DNA of 64,000 nt from Alphaproteobacteria bacterium (lineage in GTDB: Bacteria; Pseudomonadota; Alphaproteobacteria; Caulobacterales; Maricaulaceae). The first letter of the stretch is position 1; each line of letters begins with the position of its first letter. The stretch spans positions 1-64,000 of the forward strand of contig WGNG01000008.1 of NCBI GenBank assembly GCA_016124675.1, written 5' to 3'. The notes under the pieces are model-generated. The model searched no databases. It saw only the letters and a program-made list of their open reading frames with translations, and was not told the origin of the DNA. Positions 8,723 to 17,303 of this stretch are shown piece by piece. The position numbers were made by a program, and so were the translations under genes.

Positions 8723-8808
8723 TGGTGGAGGGGGCTGGATTCGAACCAGCGTACGCCGTAGCGGGCAGATTTACAGTCTGCTGGATTTAACCACTCTCCC
8801 ACCCCTCC
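8723..8808 (-). tRNA. tRNA-Tyr (anticodon GTA)
   Basis: An 86-nt class II tRNA with a long variable arm. The acceptor GGAGGGG pairs with CCCCTCC, the anticodon loop CTGTAAA gives GTA, the T-loop is TTCGAAT and CCA is encoded. A TTGACT at about 8867-8862 on the minus strand may be its -35 box, but the -10 region is not clear. Confidence 0.96.
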
Positions 8809-8953
8809 AAGGGTCCGCAAGCCTTGCGGTGCTGACCGGCCGGAGCCGGATCGCCGGGCCAAGTCAAAAAACAGCCCCGTTCAAGCGTCATTGCACTGAA
8901 GCGCAAGGCGCTTTAACGAGGCGGCTCCCCGATTTGGAGCGCGGACTATAGTC

Positions 8954-9754
8954 ATGACCCCCACACGGCGCAATACGCCCCGCAAGCCCGTTGCAGCGCG
9001 CGGTTCCGGCCCCCGCGAGAGCCCCGATGAGGGCTGGATCTGGGGCCGTCACGCGGTGCTCGCCGCGCTCGCCAATCCGCGCCGCAAGCGCATTTCGCTG
9101 CATGTCACGCGCAATGCCTCCAACGACCTCAATGAGGCCGACCGGGCGTCCGCGCGCATCGAAATGCCGGGCGAGCTGGACGCCAAGCTGCCGCCGGGCG
9201 CGGTGCATCAGGGCTTTGCGCTGAAAGCCGGCGCGCTGGAGCCCGAATGGCTGCAGGCGGTGACCGAGCCCACGCACGGCCTCCTCGTGGTGCTCGACCA
9301 GATCACCGATCCGCAGAATGCCGGCGCGATCTTCCGGTCAGCGGCTGCGTTCGGCGTGCGGTCGATCATCATGCAGGACCGCAAGGCCCCGCCCCTGTTC
9401 GGGGCGCTGTGCAAGGCGGCGGTGGGCTGCACCGAGGTGATCGGCCATGTGCGCGTCACCAATATCGCCGATACGATTCTGACGCTGCGCAAGGCGGGCC
9501 GCTTCGTGATCGGCCTGGCGGGCGAGGCTGAAGCCTCGCTGGGCGATCTGGTCGCCGCCAACGCCGGGCCGGGCCTGGTGATCGTCATGGGCGCCGAGGG
9601 CGACGGGCTGCGCCAACGCGTCGCCGAAAGCTGTGACGCGCTGGCGCGCATTCCCATGGGGCCCAAGGCGGAGAGCCTGAACGTCTCGGCGGCCGCAGCA
9701 GTGGCGCTTTACGAGGCCTCCCGCCACGATCCCAGGATCAATCCGAAGCGGTAG
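8954..9754 (+). CDS. rlmB: 23S rRNA (guanosine-2'-O)-methyltransferase RlmB-like (TrmH/SpoU family)
   Basis: 266 aa. The N-terminal substrate-binding domain begins IWGRHAVLAALAN. The SPOUT domain carries the three family motifs: VVLDQITDPQNAGAIFRSA (about residue 112), VMGAEGDGLR (about 212) and IPMGPKAESLNVSAAAAV (about 234), including the trefoil-knot S-adenosylmethionine site. RlmB methylates G2251 of 23S rRNA in E. coli; RlmB rather than another SpoU member is inferred from length and N-domain. The N-terminus is basic. Its last 17 nt overlap the convergent DUF2807 gene. Confidence 0.88.
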   Translation: MTPTRRNTPRKPVAARGSGPRESPDEGWIWGRHAVLAALANPRRKRISLHVTRNASNDLNEADRASARIEMPGELDAKLPPGAVHQGFALKAGALEPEWLQAVTEPTHGLLVVLDQITDPQNAGAIFRSAAAFGVRSIIMQDRKAPPLFGALCKAAVGCTEVIGHVRVTNIADTILTLRKAGRFVIGLAGEAEASLGDLVAANAGPGLVIVMGAEGDGLRQRVAESCDALARIPMGPKAESLNVSAAAAVALYEASRHDPRINPKR

Positions 9755-10733
9755 CGGCCGGCGCGCCGCGGCCGCGCCAGCGCAGCTCGCCGGAGTATTG
9801 CCCGGCCTGCACGCTTCCCGAGCCGGAGATGGCGACATCGACATCCACCGCTTCGCCGCCATGGCGCACAGAGCCGGCGCCTGAAACAATGGCGCTGAAC
9901 GGCTGGGCCCGCCCCGACGCAGCGCGCACCGAGCCTGAACCGGAGATGCGCGCCGACATGGCGCCGGTCTGGTCCTCCACGCGCACCGAGCCGGCCCCCG
10001 AGACGACGGAGGTGAGATCGCCCGCATCCCCCGTGGCCAGGCCGCCAGAGCCTGACACCACAGCCGTCAACGCGCCTGCAATGTCGCCGGTGCGCACGTC
10101 GCCTGCGCCCGATATGCGCGCATCCACCGCGCCGGCGATATCGCCAGTGGTGATGCGGCCAGAACCCGACAGGGCGAAATTGGCGGCCCCGCCCACATCG
10201 CCGGCTGTCAGCGCGCCGGAGCCGGACATGGCGGCGTTGAGCGCGCCCGCAATTTGGCCCGTGGTGAAATGGGTGCAGCTGCGCACGGCCAGGTTCGCCT
10301 CGCCCAGCGCGCCGGCCTCACCCTCGTAGATGCTGTCGCGAATAACGAGGCCCAGAGAGGCAGGCGCGGTGATGACCAGGGACGGATACTCGCTGATCGC
10401 GCGGGAGTCGCCGCCGCCAAAACCGAACCAGCTGCGGCCGCCGCCCAGAAAGGCCTCGCCGTCGCGCCGGCGGCAGTTGACGCCGGAGACTGTCTGTCCG
10501 CCATCGATCACCACCACCCCGCCGGTGAGGCTCACCTGCGCCGTGTCGGCGCCATCCGCGCCGGGGCGCGCTTCGACCACGACCTGATCACCGCCTTCGC
10601 GGATCTCGATGCGGCCGATGAAATTGGTGATCTGGACCGTGCCGGCGTCATACGCCCCGGCGTCCTGCGCGAACGCGCCCGGGGCTGCGCCCATCAGCAA
10701 CAAGGCCAGTCCCGCTGTGCAAACCCGGATCAT
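9738..10733 (-). CDS. exported GIN-domain (DUF2807) repeat protein
   Basis: 331 aa from ATG 10733 behind AGGGAGGA; the longer upstream frame is rejected. Residues 1-23 are a signal peptide (GAAPGAFAQ). Residues about 30-165 form the GIN/DUF2807 adhesin-like start. From about 168 to 320 there are eight imperfect 19-20 residue repeats, each built on SG(S/A)G-x-(V/L/I)-x-x-GD, for example LSGSGRITTGDIAGA and RISGAGDVRTGDIAGA, which predicts a right-handed beta-helix in the periplasm or at the surface. Three cysteines occur in the non-repeat part besides one in the signal. A 7-bp inverted repeat (10749-10767) lies in the leader. Divergent from aidB. Function unknown. Confidence 0.82.
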   Translation of the reverse strand: MIRVCTAGLALLLMGAAPGAFAQDAGAYDAGTVQITNFIGRIEIREGGDQVVVEARPGADGADTAQVSLTGGVVVIDGGQTVSGVNCRRRDGEAFLGGGRSWFGFGGGDSRAISEYPSLVITAPASLGLVIRDSIYEGEAGALGEANLAVRSCTHFTTGQIAGALNAAMSGSGALTAGDVGGAANFALSGSGRITTGDIAGAVDARISGAGDVRTGDIAGALTAVVSGSGGLATGDAGDLTSVVSGAGSVRVEDQTGAMSARISGSGSVRAASGRAQPFSAIVSGAGSVRHGGEAVDVDVAISGSGSVQAGQYSGELRWRGRGAPAATASD

Positions 10734-10887
10734 TGCATCCTCCCTTGGGCGCGCCGCCTCGGCGCGCTGTCTCATCCTTGATGCGGGCAGGATGCCATAT
10801 GGATGCAGCAGGCGGCGTGAAATTCCGGTCATGTCGCCCGCGCCAGGACTATCGACACAGGGGCGCGTCCGCGCTTTGGTAGCGCCC

Positions 10888-12555
10888 ATGATCCATCACG
10901 CGCCGCGCACCGAGCTGTCCACCCACGCCGTCTTCAACCAGTCAGAGCCCCTGACGGGGGTGAACTGGCATGATGACGACATCATGCTCACCGAGGCGCT
11001 GAACCGCGCGGGCGCGGGCGTCCATGGCGCCGGACTGTCGGCGCTAGGCGCGGCCGCAGGCAGCGAGGCGGTGCAGGAGCAAGGCCGGCTCGCCAATGAA
11101 AACCCACCCAAATTCAAGCCCTTCGACCGGTTTGGTCAGCGCGTGGATGAGGTGGAGTTCCACCCCGCCTATCATGATCTGATGGCGCTGGGCCTGAACG
11201 CGGGCGTGTCGGCAGCGGCGTGGAAGACCGAGACGGCGGGCCATGCCCTGCATGCCGGATTGCTGATCCTGATGGGCCATGCCGATTCGGGCGTGTGCTG
11301 CCCGATGTCGATGACCTATGCCTGCGTGCCGGCGCTGCGCCATGCGGACTGGGCGGGGGCGTGGATCGCGGGCGCGACCAGCGGCGCCTATGACCCGGCC
11401 TTCAGGGCCATCGAGCAAAAATCCGGTCTGACCATCGGCATGGCGATGACGGAAAAGCAGGGCGGGTCGGATGTGCGCGCCAACACCACCCGCGCCGAGC
11501 CGATCGATGGCGGCGATGAGGTGCTGCTGACCGGGCATAAATGGTTCTGTTCAGCGCCCATGAGCGACGGCTTCCTGACCCTGGCCTATGAGGGCGGCGA
11601 CGCGGGCGGTGACGGGGCGGCGCTGAGCTGTTTTCTGGTCCCGCGCTGGCGCCCGGACGGTACGCGCAACACGATTGAAATCCAGAGGCTTAAAGACAAG
11701 CTCGGCGACCGCTCCAACGCCTCGTCCGAGATCGAGTACAAGCAGGCCTGGGCGCGGCGCGTCGGCGCGCCGGGGCGCGGCGTGCGCACCATTATCGAGA
11801 TGGTCAATCACACAAGGCTCGATTGCCTGGCCGGATCGGCCGGCCTTATCCGCACGGTCAGCGCCCACGCCATCTGGCACGCGGACCGGCGCAGCGCGTT
11901 TCAGCGCCGCCTGATCGACCAGCCGCTGATGCGCGAAGTCCTCGCCGAGCTGGCGCTGGAGGCCGAAGCGGCGCTGGCGCTGGCGTTCCGGGTGGCAGAG
12001 AGCTTCGACCGCGCCGCATCCGACCCGGCGCAAGCGGCGTTCGCGCGCATCGCCACGCCCATCGCCAAGTACTGGATCTGCAAGCGCGCGCCCTACCTCG
12101 TCTACGAAGCCATGGAGGCTCATGGCGGCGCGGGCTATGTGGAGGAGCACCCCCTGCCCCGGATGTTCCGCCAGAGCCCGCTCAACGCCATCTGGGAAGG
12201 CTCTGGGAATGTGATCGCGCTGGACGTGCTGCGCGCGCTGAGCCGCGACGCCGCCGCCCGCGAGGCGCTGAACGCCGAGCTTGCCCCGCTGGCGGGCATC
12301 CACCCTGCAGTCGACGCGCGCCTGGCCACGCTGCGCGCGATGATGGTGGGGGGCCTGAGCGAGGCGCGCGCGCGCCGCTTTGCCGAACTCGCCGCCACCC
12401 TCCTCACCGCCGCCGCGCTCCGGCGCGCCGGGCTCGACCCGGCGCTGGACGCCTTTGTCGGGCGCCGCATCGCGGAGAACGCCACCACGCTGGGCGCGGG
12501 CGAGGCGGCGATGGATGCCGAATGGCTGATCAGCCGGGCGCGGCTAGCGTCCTAG
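10888..12555 (+). CDS. aidB: AidB-like acyl-CoA dehydrogenase
   Basis: 555 aa. It matches the AidB branch of acyl-CoA dehydrogenases: an N-terminal THAVFNQSEPLTGVNW segment, MTEKQGGSDVRANTT around residue 195, GHKWFCSAPMSDGF, a KDKLGDRSNASSE stretch and EAHGGAGYVEEHPLPRMFRQSPLNAIWEGSGN near 415-440, with the extended C-terminal domain seen in AidB. In E. coli this FAD protein is part of the adaptive response to alkylation damage and binds DNA; its enzymatic role is unsettled. ATG 10888 was chosen from the family N-terminus. No Ada-type operator was recognised in the 154-bp divergent gap, and there is no alkB or ada beside it. Confidence 0.86.
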   Translation: MIHHAPRTELSTHAVFNQSEPLTGVNWHDDDIMLTEALNRAGAGVHGAGLSALGAAAGSEAVQEQGRLANENPPKFKPFDRFGQRVDEVEFHPAYHDLMALGLNAGVSAAAWKTETAGHALHAGLLILMGHADSGVCCPMSMTYACVPALRHADWAGAWIAGATSGAYDPAFRAIEQKSGLTIGMAMTEKQGGSDVRANTTRAEPIDGGDEVLLTGHKWFCSAPMSDGFLTLAYEGGDAGGDGAALSCFLVPRWRPDGTRNTIEIQRLKDKLGDRSNASSEIEYKQAWARRVGAPGRGVRTIIEMVNHTRLDCLAGSAGLIRTVSAHAIWHADRRSAFQRRLIDQPLMREVLAELALEAEAALALAFRVAESFDRAASDPAQAAFARIATPIAKYWICKRAPYLVYEAMEAHGGAGYVEEHPLPRMFRQSPLNAIWEGSGNVIALDVLRALSRDAAAREALNAELAPLAGIHPAVDARLATLRAMMVGGLSEARARRFAELAATLLTAAALRRAGLDPALDAFVGRRIAENATTLGAGEAAMDAEWLISRARLAS

Positions 12556-12587
12556 ATCGTTCATCAATCGCGCCCGGAGGCCCGCCC

Positions 12588-13976
12588 TTGTCCTGGATGA
12601 TCGCCGCCCTCGCCGTTTACGTCCTGATCCAGCTCTCGATCGCCGTGTGGGCATCGCGCAAGATTGCGGGTGACGTGGACTACCTGGTGGCGGGACGGCG
12701 CCTCGGCATGTTCGCCGTGGGGATATCGGTATTCGCCACCTGGTTTGGCGGCGAAACGGTGATGGGCGCCAGCGCGGCGATTGCGGGCGAGGGCCTGTCG
12801 GGCGCGCGCGCCGAGCCCTTCGGCTATGCGATCTGTCTCATCCTCGCAGCCCTTCTGGTGGCCGGGGCGATGCGGGCCAAGGGCTATATCACGCTCGCCG
12901 ACTTCTTCCGCGACCGGTTCGGCGGCCGCGCCGAGATCGCGGCGGCGTGCGTGTCCATCCCCACCTCCATCGTGTGGGCGGCGGCTCAGCTGATGGCGCT
13001 CGCGGCCCTGGTCTCGACCGTGGCGGGCCTGCCGGTGGCGACGACACTGCTGGCGGTGACGGTACTGGTGACGGCCTATACGCTGATCGGCGGGCTGCTG
13101 GCGTCTGTGGTGACGGATATCTTCCAGAGCGGCGTGGTGCTGGTTGGACTGGTGATCCTGCTCGCGGCCCTGATCGATCATGCGGGCGGGCCAGCGATGG
13201 CGCTCGCCTCGATCCGTCCGGAGCAATTGATCCTGATCGCACCGGGCGAAAGCTGGCTGGCGCGCCTCGACGCGTTTGCGGTCCCCATCCTGGGCTCCAT
13301 CGTGGCGCAGGAGCTGATTTCGCGCTTTCTCGGCTCGAAAACCGCGAAGATCGCCGTGCGCGGCGGACTGCTGGCGGGCGGGCTTTACATGGTGGTGGGG
13401 TTCTTTCCCGTGGCGTTCGGCCTGATCGGGCCGGGCGCGGGGTTTGACGCCTCGCAGGGTGATCTCTTCCTGCCGAGCCTCGCCGCCGATCTTTTGCCGA
13501 CCGCGCTGTTCGTGGTGTTCGCAGGGGCGCTGTTCTCGGCGGTGCTGTCGACGGTGGATTCAGCGCTTCTGGCGGTCGCGGCGCTGACCACGGAAAACCT
13601 CTACAAGCGCGTCCGGCCCGGCGCGGGTGCGCGCGAGACGCTTATCGCCGCGCGGGCGCTGACCGTCGTGGCGGGCGCCTGCGCCTATCTCGTCGCCACG
13701 CGCGGCGAGACGATTTACGGGCTGGTGGAGATCGCCTCCTCGCTGGGCTCGGCCGGGCTGCTGGTCTCGCTGCTGATCGGACTGCACACGCGGTTCGGAG
13801 ACGAGTGGAGCGCGCTGGCCGCTCTGGCCGCCGGGCTGATCGCCATTGCGCTGGGCGGCTGGGTCCATGACCTGCCCGGCGCGTTTCTGGGCTCGATCCT
13901 GGCGGCGCTGGCCGCATATGGCGCCGCGGCGCTGCTCACCGGCGCGCTGCGCCGCGGCAATGTGACAGCGCCCTGA
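12588..13976 (+). CDS. sodium:solute symporter (SSS family)
   Basis: 462 aa with about 13 membrane segments. Family signatures include the DYLVAGRRLG N-terminal loop, GGETVMGASAAI, TLIGGLLASVVTDIFQ, LGSIVAQELISRFLGSKTAK and STVDSALLAVAALTTENLY, the last containing the Ser/Thr sodium-site helix. It imports an unidentified solute with sodium. TTG 12588 is preferred over ATG 12597 because a CCGGAGG sits 8 nt before the TTG but 17 nt before the ATG. It follows aidB by 32 nt and may be co-transcribed. Confidence 0.87.
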   Translation: MSWMIAALAVYVLIQLSIAVWASRKIAGDVDYLVAGRRLGMFAVGISVFATWFGGETVMGASAAIAGEGLSGARAEPFGYAICLILAALLVAGAMRAKGYITLADFFRDRFGGRAEIAAACVSIPTSIVWAAAQLMALAALVSTVAGLPVATTLLAVTVLVTAYTLIGGLLASVVTDIFQSGVVLVGLVILLAALIDHAGGPAMALASIRPEQLILIAPGESWLARLDAFAVPILGSIVAQELISRFLGSKTAKIAVRGGLLAGGLYMVVGFFPVAFGLIGPGAGFDASQGDLFLPSLAADLLPTALFVVFAGALFSAVLSTVDSALLAVAALTTENLYKRVRPGAGARETLIAARALTVVAGACAYLVATRGETIYGLVEIASSLGSAGLLVSLLIGLHTRFGDEWSALAALAAGLIAIALGGWVHDLPGAFLGSILAALAAYGAAALLTGALRRGNVTAP

Positions 13977-13977
13977 G

Positions 13978-14376
13978 CTAGCCGATCACGGCGTCCGCTT
14001 CGATCTCGACGATGAACTCGGCGCCTGCAAGCGCGGTGACGCCCACCATCGTGCTGGCGGGCGGACAGGATGCGAACACAGCCCGATGCGCCGCGCCGAC
14101 GGCGGCCTGGGTTTCAGGCGACATGTCGGTGACAAATACGCGTGTTCGCACGACGTCCTCGGGCCGGGCGCCGGCCTGCGCCAGCGCCGCGACGATGATC
14201 TCGAGGCACCGGGCCGCCTGCGCCCCGGCATCGCCGGGGGCGAAGGGTCGGCCTTCAGCGTCAACCGCAACCGTGCCGGACACCCAGACCTGATTTCCCA
14301 CGCGCACGGCGCGGCGATAGCCGACCCTGTCTTCCCAGGGCGCGCCGGAGGTGATGCGCTGGCGGTCGAGGGTCAT
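13978..14376 (-). CDS. RidA family protein
   Basis: 132 aa from ATG 14376 behind CAGGAG. It contains VSGTVAVDAEG, AQAARCLEIIVAALAQAGA, RTRVFVTDM and FASCPPASTMVGVTALAGAEFIVEIEADAVI, the full YjgF/YER057c/UK114 fold pattern. The arginine in VVRTRVFV is at the imine-binding position. RidA proteins hydrolyse reactive enamine/imine intermediates; this longer-N-terminus subgroup is less defined, and there is no amino-acid biosynthesis neighbour to name a substrate. It ends 1 nt from the convergent symporter stop. Confidence 0.85.
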   Translation of the reverse strand: MTLDRQRITSGAPWEDRVGYRRAVRVGNQVWVSGTVAVDAEGRPFAPGDAGAQAARCLEIIVAALAQAGARPEDVVRTRVFVTDMSPETQAAVGAAHRAVFASCPPASTMVGVTALAGAEFIVEIEADAVIG

Positions 14377-14456
14377 GGGCTTGTCTCCTGACTGATCCGA
14401 GGGCGCCTTGGACCGCCCGGCCTTCAATGCTTCGCAACATAGCGCCTCGGGCCGCC

Positions 14457-15197
14457 TCAGCCTTCATCCGCGTCCATGGCGCGAAACAGGGTTTCACACC
14501 CTAAAAGATCACGCTTGCGGTTGGCGGCGGCCTGTGCGGCTTCGGCATCTTCGCCCCAGCGCTCAGCCTGATAGTCCTCATCGACCCGCGACGCCGCGAA
14601 CAGGGTTTCAGCATCCCCCTCGCCTTCAAGCAGGGCGAAAGCGAGGATCGCCGAGCCCAGGATCGGCGCGGCGCTGACCAGCGCGGTCAGGCGGAAATTG
14701 TCGAGCGCCAGTGCCCGGCGCTCCAGCGCCGCGATCGAAGCGTCCGGCTGCTCCAGCGCGGTCAGCGAGGCGGCGGCGTGCAAGGGCGCATCGAGCGCCG
14801 TGGCGGCCCAGGCGAGCCATGCATCCCAGGCTGCAGCCTGACGCGCGGCAAGACCGGACTCCTCTGCACGATGGCTCAGCAGATCCGTGCGGGCAAAGCG
14901 GGCGACTTCCGCCGCGGCCTGCGCGCGTACATCGCCGGTACGGTCCAACGCCACATGGCAGAGCCGGGTGACGGGCATGGTGAACGGGTCGATGTGCCCG
15001 CCTTGCGCGGCCCACTCGGCGGCAGCGGCGCGGGCCAGCGCTTCAGACGGCAGCACCAGAACCGCTTTCGCCGGGGTGCGCACCTGACGCCCGTCCAGCA
15101 GCACGCGCCAGCCGCCCTCGCCCGGCGCAGCGGTGACTTCGGTATAGAAGCGGCGCGGCAAAGGGAGGTTTTCCGCCTTGGCCCTTGACATGCTCAT
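14457..15197 (-). CDS. ATP12-family F1-ATPase assembly chaperone
   Basis: 246 aa. The typical opening LPLPRRFYTEVTA-x(7)-WRVLLDGRQVRTPAKAVLVLP, followed by AAEWAAQGGHIDPFTMPVTRL and FARTDLLSHRAEE, identifies the alphaproteobacterial/mitochondrial ATP12 family, which helps assemble the F1 alpha subunit. The C-terminal DYQAERWGEDAEAAQAAANRKRD is also family-like. The ATG overlaps the stop of the HAD gene by 4 nt; the order RluA synthase, HAD, ATP12 is a frequent alphaproteobacterial arrangement. Confidence 0.88.
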   Translation of the reverse strand: MSMSRAKAENLPLPRRFYTEVTAAPGEGGWRVLLDGRQVRTPAKAVLVLPSEALARAAAAEWAAQGGHIDPFTMPVTRLCHVALDRTGDVRAQAAAEVARFARTDLLSHRAEESGLAARQAAAWDAWLAWAATALDAPLHAAASLTALEQPDASIAALERRALALDNFRLTALVSAAPILGSAILAFALLEGEGDAETLFAASRVDEDYQAERWGEDAEAAQAAANRKRDLLGCETLFRAMDADEG

Positions 15198-15880
15198 GGG
15201 GCGCTCCGGCTTTGGGCGAACACATCCAGCGCGGCGTTGAGCGCGGCGAAATCGTGGTGAATGGCGTGAGGCGCGGCTTCGGCGATCTCGTCGGCCGTGT
15301 GAAAGCCCCAGGTGACGCCCAGCGCGTGCGCATCGGCAGCCCGCGCCATCGCCATGTCCCAGAACGTGTCGCCGATCACGACGGTCTCTTCAGGGCGCGC
15401 CCCGGTGGCCGCCATGGCGTCCAGCACCATGCGCGGATGCGGCTTGCCGGGTCCGCCGTCCACCGTGTGAAGGGTCTGGAAATAGCGGTGCAGATCATGA
15501 TGGCCGAACACGATGTCCAGCCCGCGCCGGGCCTTGCCGGTGGCCACACCCAGCAGCCAGCCTTCGCCGGCCAGCCGCTCCAGCGTGCCGCGCGCGCCGT
15601 CGTAAAGCGGCTCGGAGAAGCCGGACTCGGCGCGTTGCTCGACAAAGGCCTGTTTGTAAAACCCGGTGAGCGCAGCGACGCGCTGCGCGCCATAGTCCGG
15701 CGGCGCCAGGCGCGCCACGGCTTCGGACAATTCCAGCCCGACAATGGTGCGCACCCGGTCATAGCCGATCTCGCCAAGGCCAGCGCGCTCAAAGGCGCGG
15801 GTCATGGCGCGCGCGATCACCTTGCGCGAATCCACCAGCGTGCCGTCGACATCAAACACGGCGAGCTTCAACCCGCTCAT
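15194..15880 (-). CDS. HAD-IA hydrolase, phosphoglycolate phosphatase-like
   Basis: 228 aa. Motif I is FDVDGTLVDS (nucleophile and acid aspartates near residues 10 and 12), motif II VATGKAR, motif III lysine in GPGKPHPRM, motif IV VIGDTFWDMAMA. A helical cap sits between I and II. The catalytic set is intact and the size fits Gph or pyrophosphatase-type HAD enzymes; the substrate cannot be assigned. Coupled by ATGA overlaps on both sides. Confidence 0.85.
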   Translation of the reverse strand: MSGLKLAVFDVDGTLVDSRKVIARAMTRAFERAGLGEIGYDRVRTIVGLELSEAVARLAPPDYGAQRVAALTGFYKQAFVEQRAESGFSEPLYDGARGTLERLAGEGWLLGVATGKARRGLDIVFGHHDLHRYFQTLHTVDGGPGKPHPRMVLDAMAATGARPEETVVIGDTFWDMAMARAADAHALGVTWGFHTADEIAEAAPHAIHHDFAALNAALDVFAQSRSAP

Positions 15881-16857
15881 GCCAGCGTCTCCTCGGCGCC
15901 GGCGCCGGCGTCGAAATCAAAGCCGAGCGCGGCGAAGGTCTCGCTCATGTGGTCAGGCAGCGGCGCTTCCAGCACCAGCGGGCGCTGGCCGGGACGCGGG
16001 ATGACCAGCTTGCGCGCGTGCAGGTGCAGCTTGCGCGACAGGCCTTCGGGCGTGGGGATGTCGCACACGTATTTGCCATCGCCCAGAATGGCATGGCCAA
16101 AACCGGCCATGTGCACGCGCAGCTGGTGGGTGCGCCCGGTTTCGGGGCTCAGCACGACCCAGCTGGCGCGCCGTCCGGCATGATCGGCGACGGCGTAATG
16201 GGTCACGGCGTGCTGGGCGCCTTCCTCGCCATGGCGCGCGGCCATCATGCGTTCGCGGTCGCCATCGGGACCGCTGGACTTGCGCAGGAAGCCGCTGATC
16301 TCGCCCTGGTGCGGCGAGGGCACGCCCAGCGCGACGGCCCAGTAGTATTTGCGAAGATCACGGGTCTGGAACAGGCGCGAGAGCCGGCGTGCGCTGTCGG
16401 CGGTGCGCGCCACCACCAGAACGCCCGAGGTGTCCTTGTCGAGCCGGTGCACCAGGCGCGGGCGCTGATCGCCCTTGCCGAAAGCGTCCAGCAGCCGGTC
16501 GAGATGGCGTGTGGTCTTGGAGCCGCCCTGTACGGCGAGGCCATGGGGCTTGTTCAGCGCGATCAGCTCATGATCCTGATACAGCACCATGGAGCGCGCG
16601 AACGCTGCATCCTCACGCGACAGGGGCGCCTCGGCGCGGATCTCGCCCGGTTCCGGCATGGGCGGCACGCGCACGATCTGGCCGGCCTCCAGGCGCTGAT
16701 TGCCCTTGGCGCGCGCGCCGTCAACGCGGACCTGGCCGGTGCGCAGGAATTTCTCCACCCGCCCGTGCGGGATGTGCGGGAAGTGCGCCTTGAACCAGCG
16801 GTCCAGACGCATGTCCGCCTCGGCCTGGGTGACTTCGAGGGTTTGAACCGCGCTCAT
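15877..16857 (-). CDS. RluA-family 23S rRNA pseudouridine synthase (RluC/RluD-like)
   Basis: 326 aa from ATG 16857, whose ATGA overlaps the crcB stop; a GTG 9 nt upstream is an alternative. Residues about 10-75 form an S4 RNA-binding domain (RLDRWFKAHFPHIPHGRVEKFLRTGQVRVDG). The synthase domain has the catalytic-aspartate motif RLVHRLDKDTSGVLVVART near residue 135 and GRTHQLRVHMAGFGHAILGD near 265. It isomerises uridines in 23S rRNA; RluC and RluD cannot be told apart by eye. Confidence 0.9.
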   Translation of the reverse strand: MSAVQTLEVTQAEADMRLDRWFKAHFPHIPHGRVEKFLRTGQVRVDGARAKGNQRLEAGQIVRVPPMPEPGEIRAEAPLSREDAAFARSMVLYQDHELIALNKPHGLAVQGGSKTTRHLDRLLDAFGKGDQRPRLVHRLDKDTSGVLVVARTADSARRLSRLFQTRDLRKYYWAVALGVPSPHQGEISGFLRKSSGPDGDRERMMAARHGEEGAQHAVTHYAVADHAGRRASWVVLSPETGRTHQLRVHMAGFGHAILGDGKYVCDIPTPEGLSRKLHLHARKLVIPRPGQRPLVLEAPLPDHMSETFAALGFDFDAGAGAEETLA

Positions 16858-17240
16858 GACGCCCACACGCTGCGCGCCAGCGCCAGCCCAACGCCCGTGG
16901 CGAGGACGCAGGCGATCAGCATGCCGCCACCCCAGACAAGCGCCTCCAGGAAGGCCTTGCGTTCGATCATCAGGATCAGCTCCAGCGACAGGGCGCTCAT
17001 GGTGGTGAAGGCGCCCAGAAACCCGACGCCGAAGGCGAAGCGTAGCTCGGTGGCGTCGGCGCGCCCGGCCTGGGCCAGCCAGCCCACCAGGAGCCCGACC
17101 GCCAGCGCTCCGGCCAGATTGACGATCAGCACGCCCCAGGGCGCCTCAGGGCCAATCCAGCGCAGGCACGCCTGGTTCACGCCATGGCGCGACACCGCGC
17201 CCAGCGCGCCGCCTGCGGCGATGAGAAGAAGATGGTTCAT
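16854..17240 (-). CDS. crcB: CrcB/Fluc fluoride ion channel
   Basis: 128 aa with four membrane helices. Diagnostic motifs are GGALGAVSRHGVNQ, the conserved asparagine of VNLAGALAVG, and GFLGAFTTMSALSLE, whose phenylalanine and threonines line the fluoride pore in Fluc dimers. A single complete gene implies a homodimer. I looked for a fluoride riboswitch in the 63 nt upstream and did not see one. It heads a four-gene minus-strand cluster. Confidence 0.92.
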   Translation of the reverse strand: MNHLLLIAAGGALGAVSRHGVNQACLRWIGPEAPWGVLIVNLAGALAVGLLVGWLAQAGRADATELRFAFGVGFLGAFTTMSALSLELILMIERKAFLEALVWGGGMLIACVLATGVGLALARSVWAS

Positions 17241-17303
17241 GACGCGCAGCGATAGGCTGCAGCGCGCTGACGCGCAAGGCCGGGCGCCGGATGCCCGGGT
17301 AAT

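Noticed and set aside
10609-10887. Upstream extension of the AidB-like frame, overlapping the DUF2807 gene
   Set aside because: The AidB family N-terminus begins at the 10888 ATG, and the extension is antisense to the signal-peptide region of the divergent gene.
17241-17303. Possible fluoride riboswitch before crcB
   Set aside because: The 63-nt gap is too short and shows no recognisable aptamer core.
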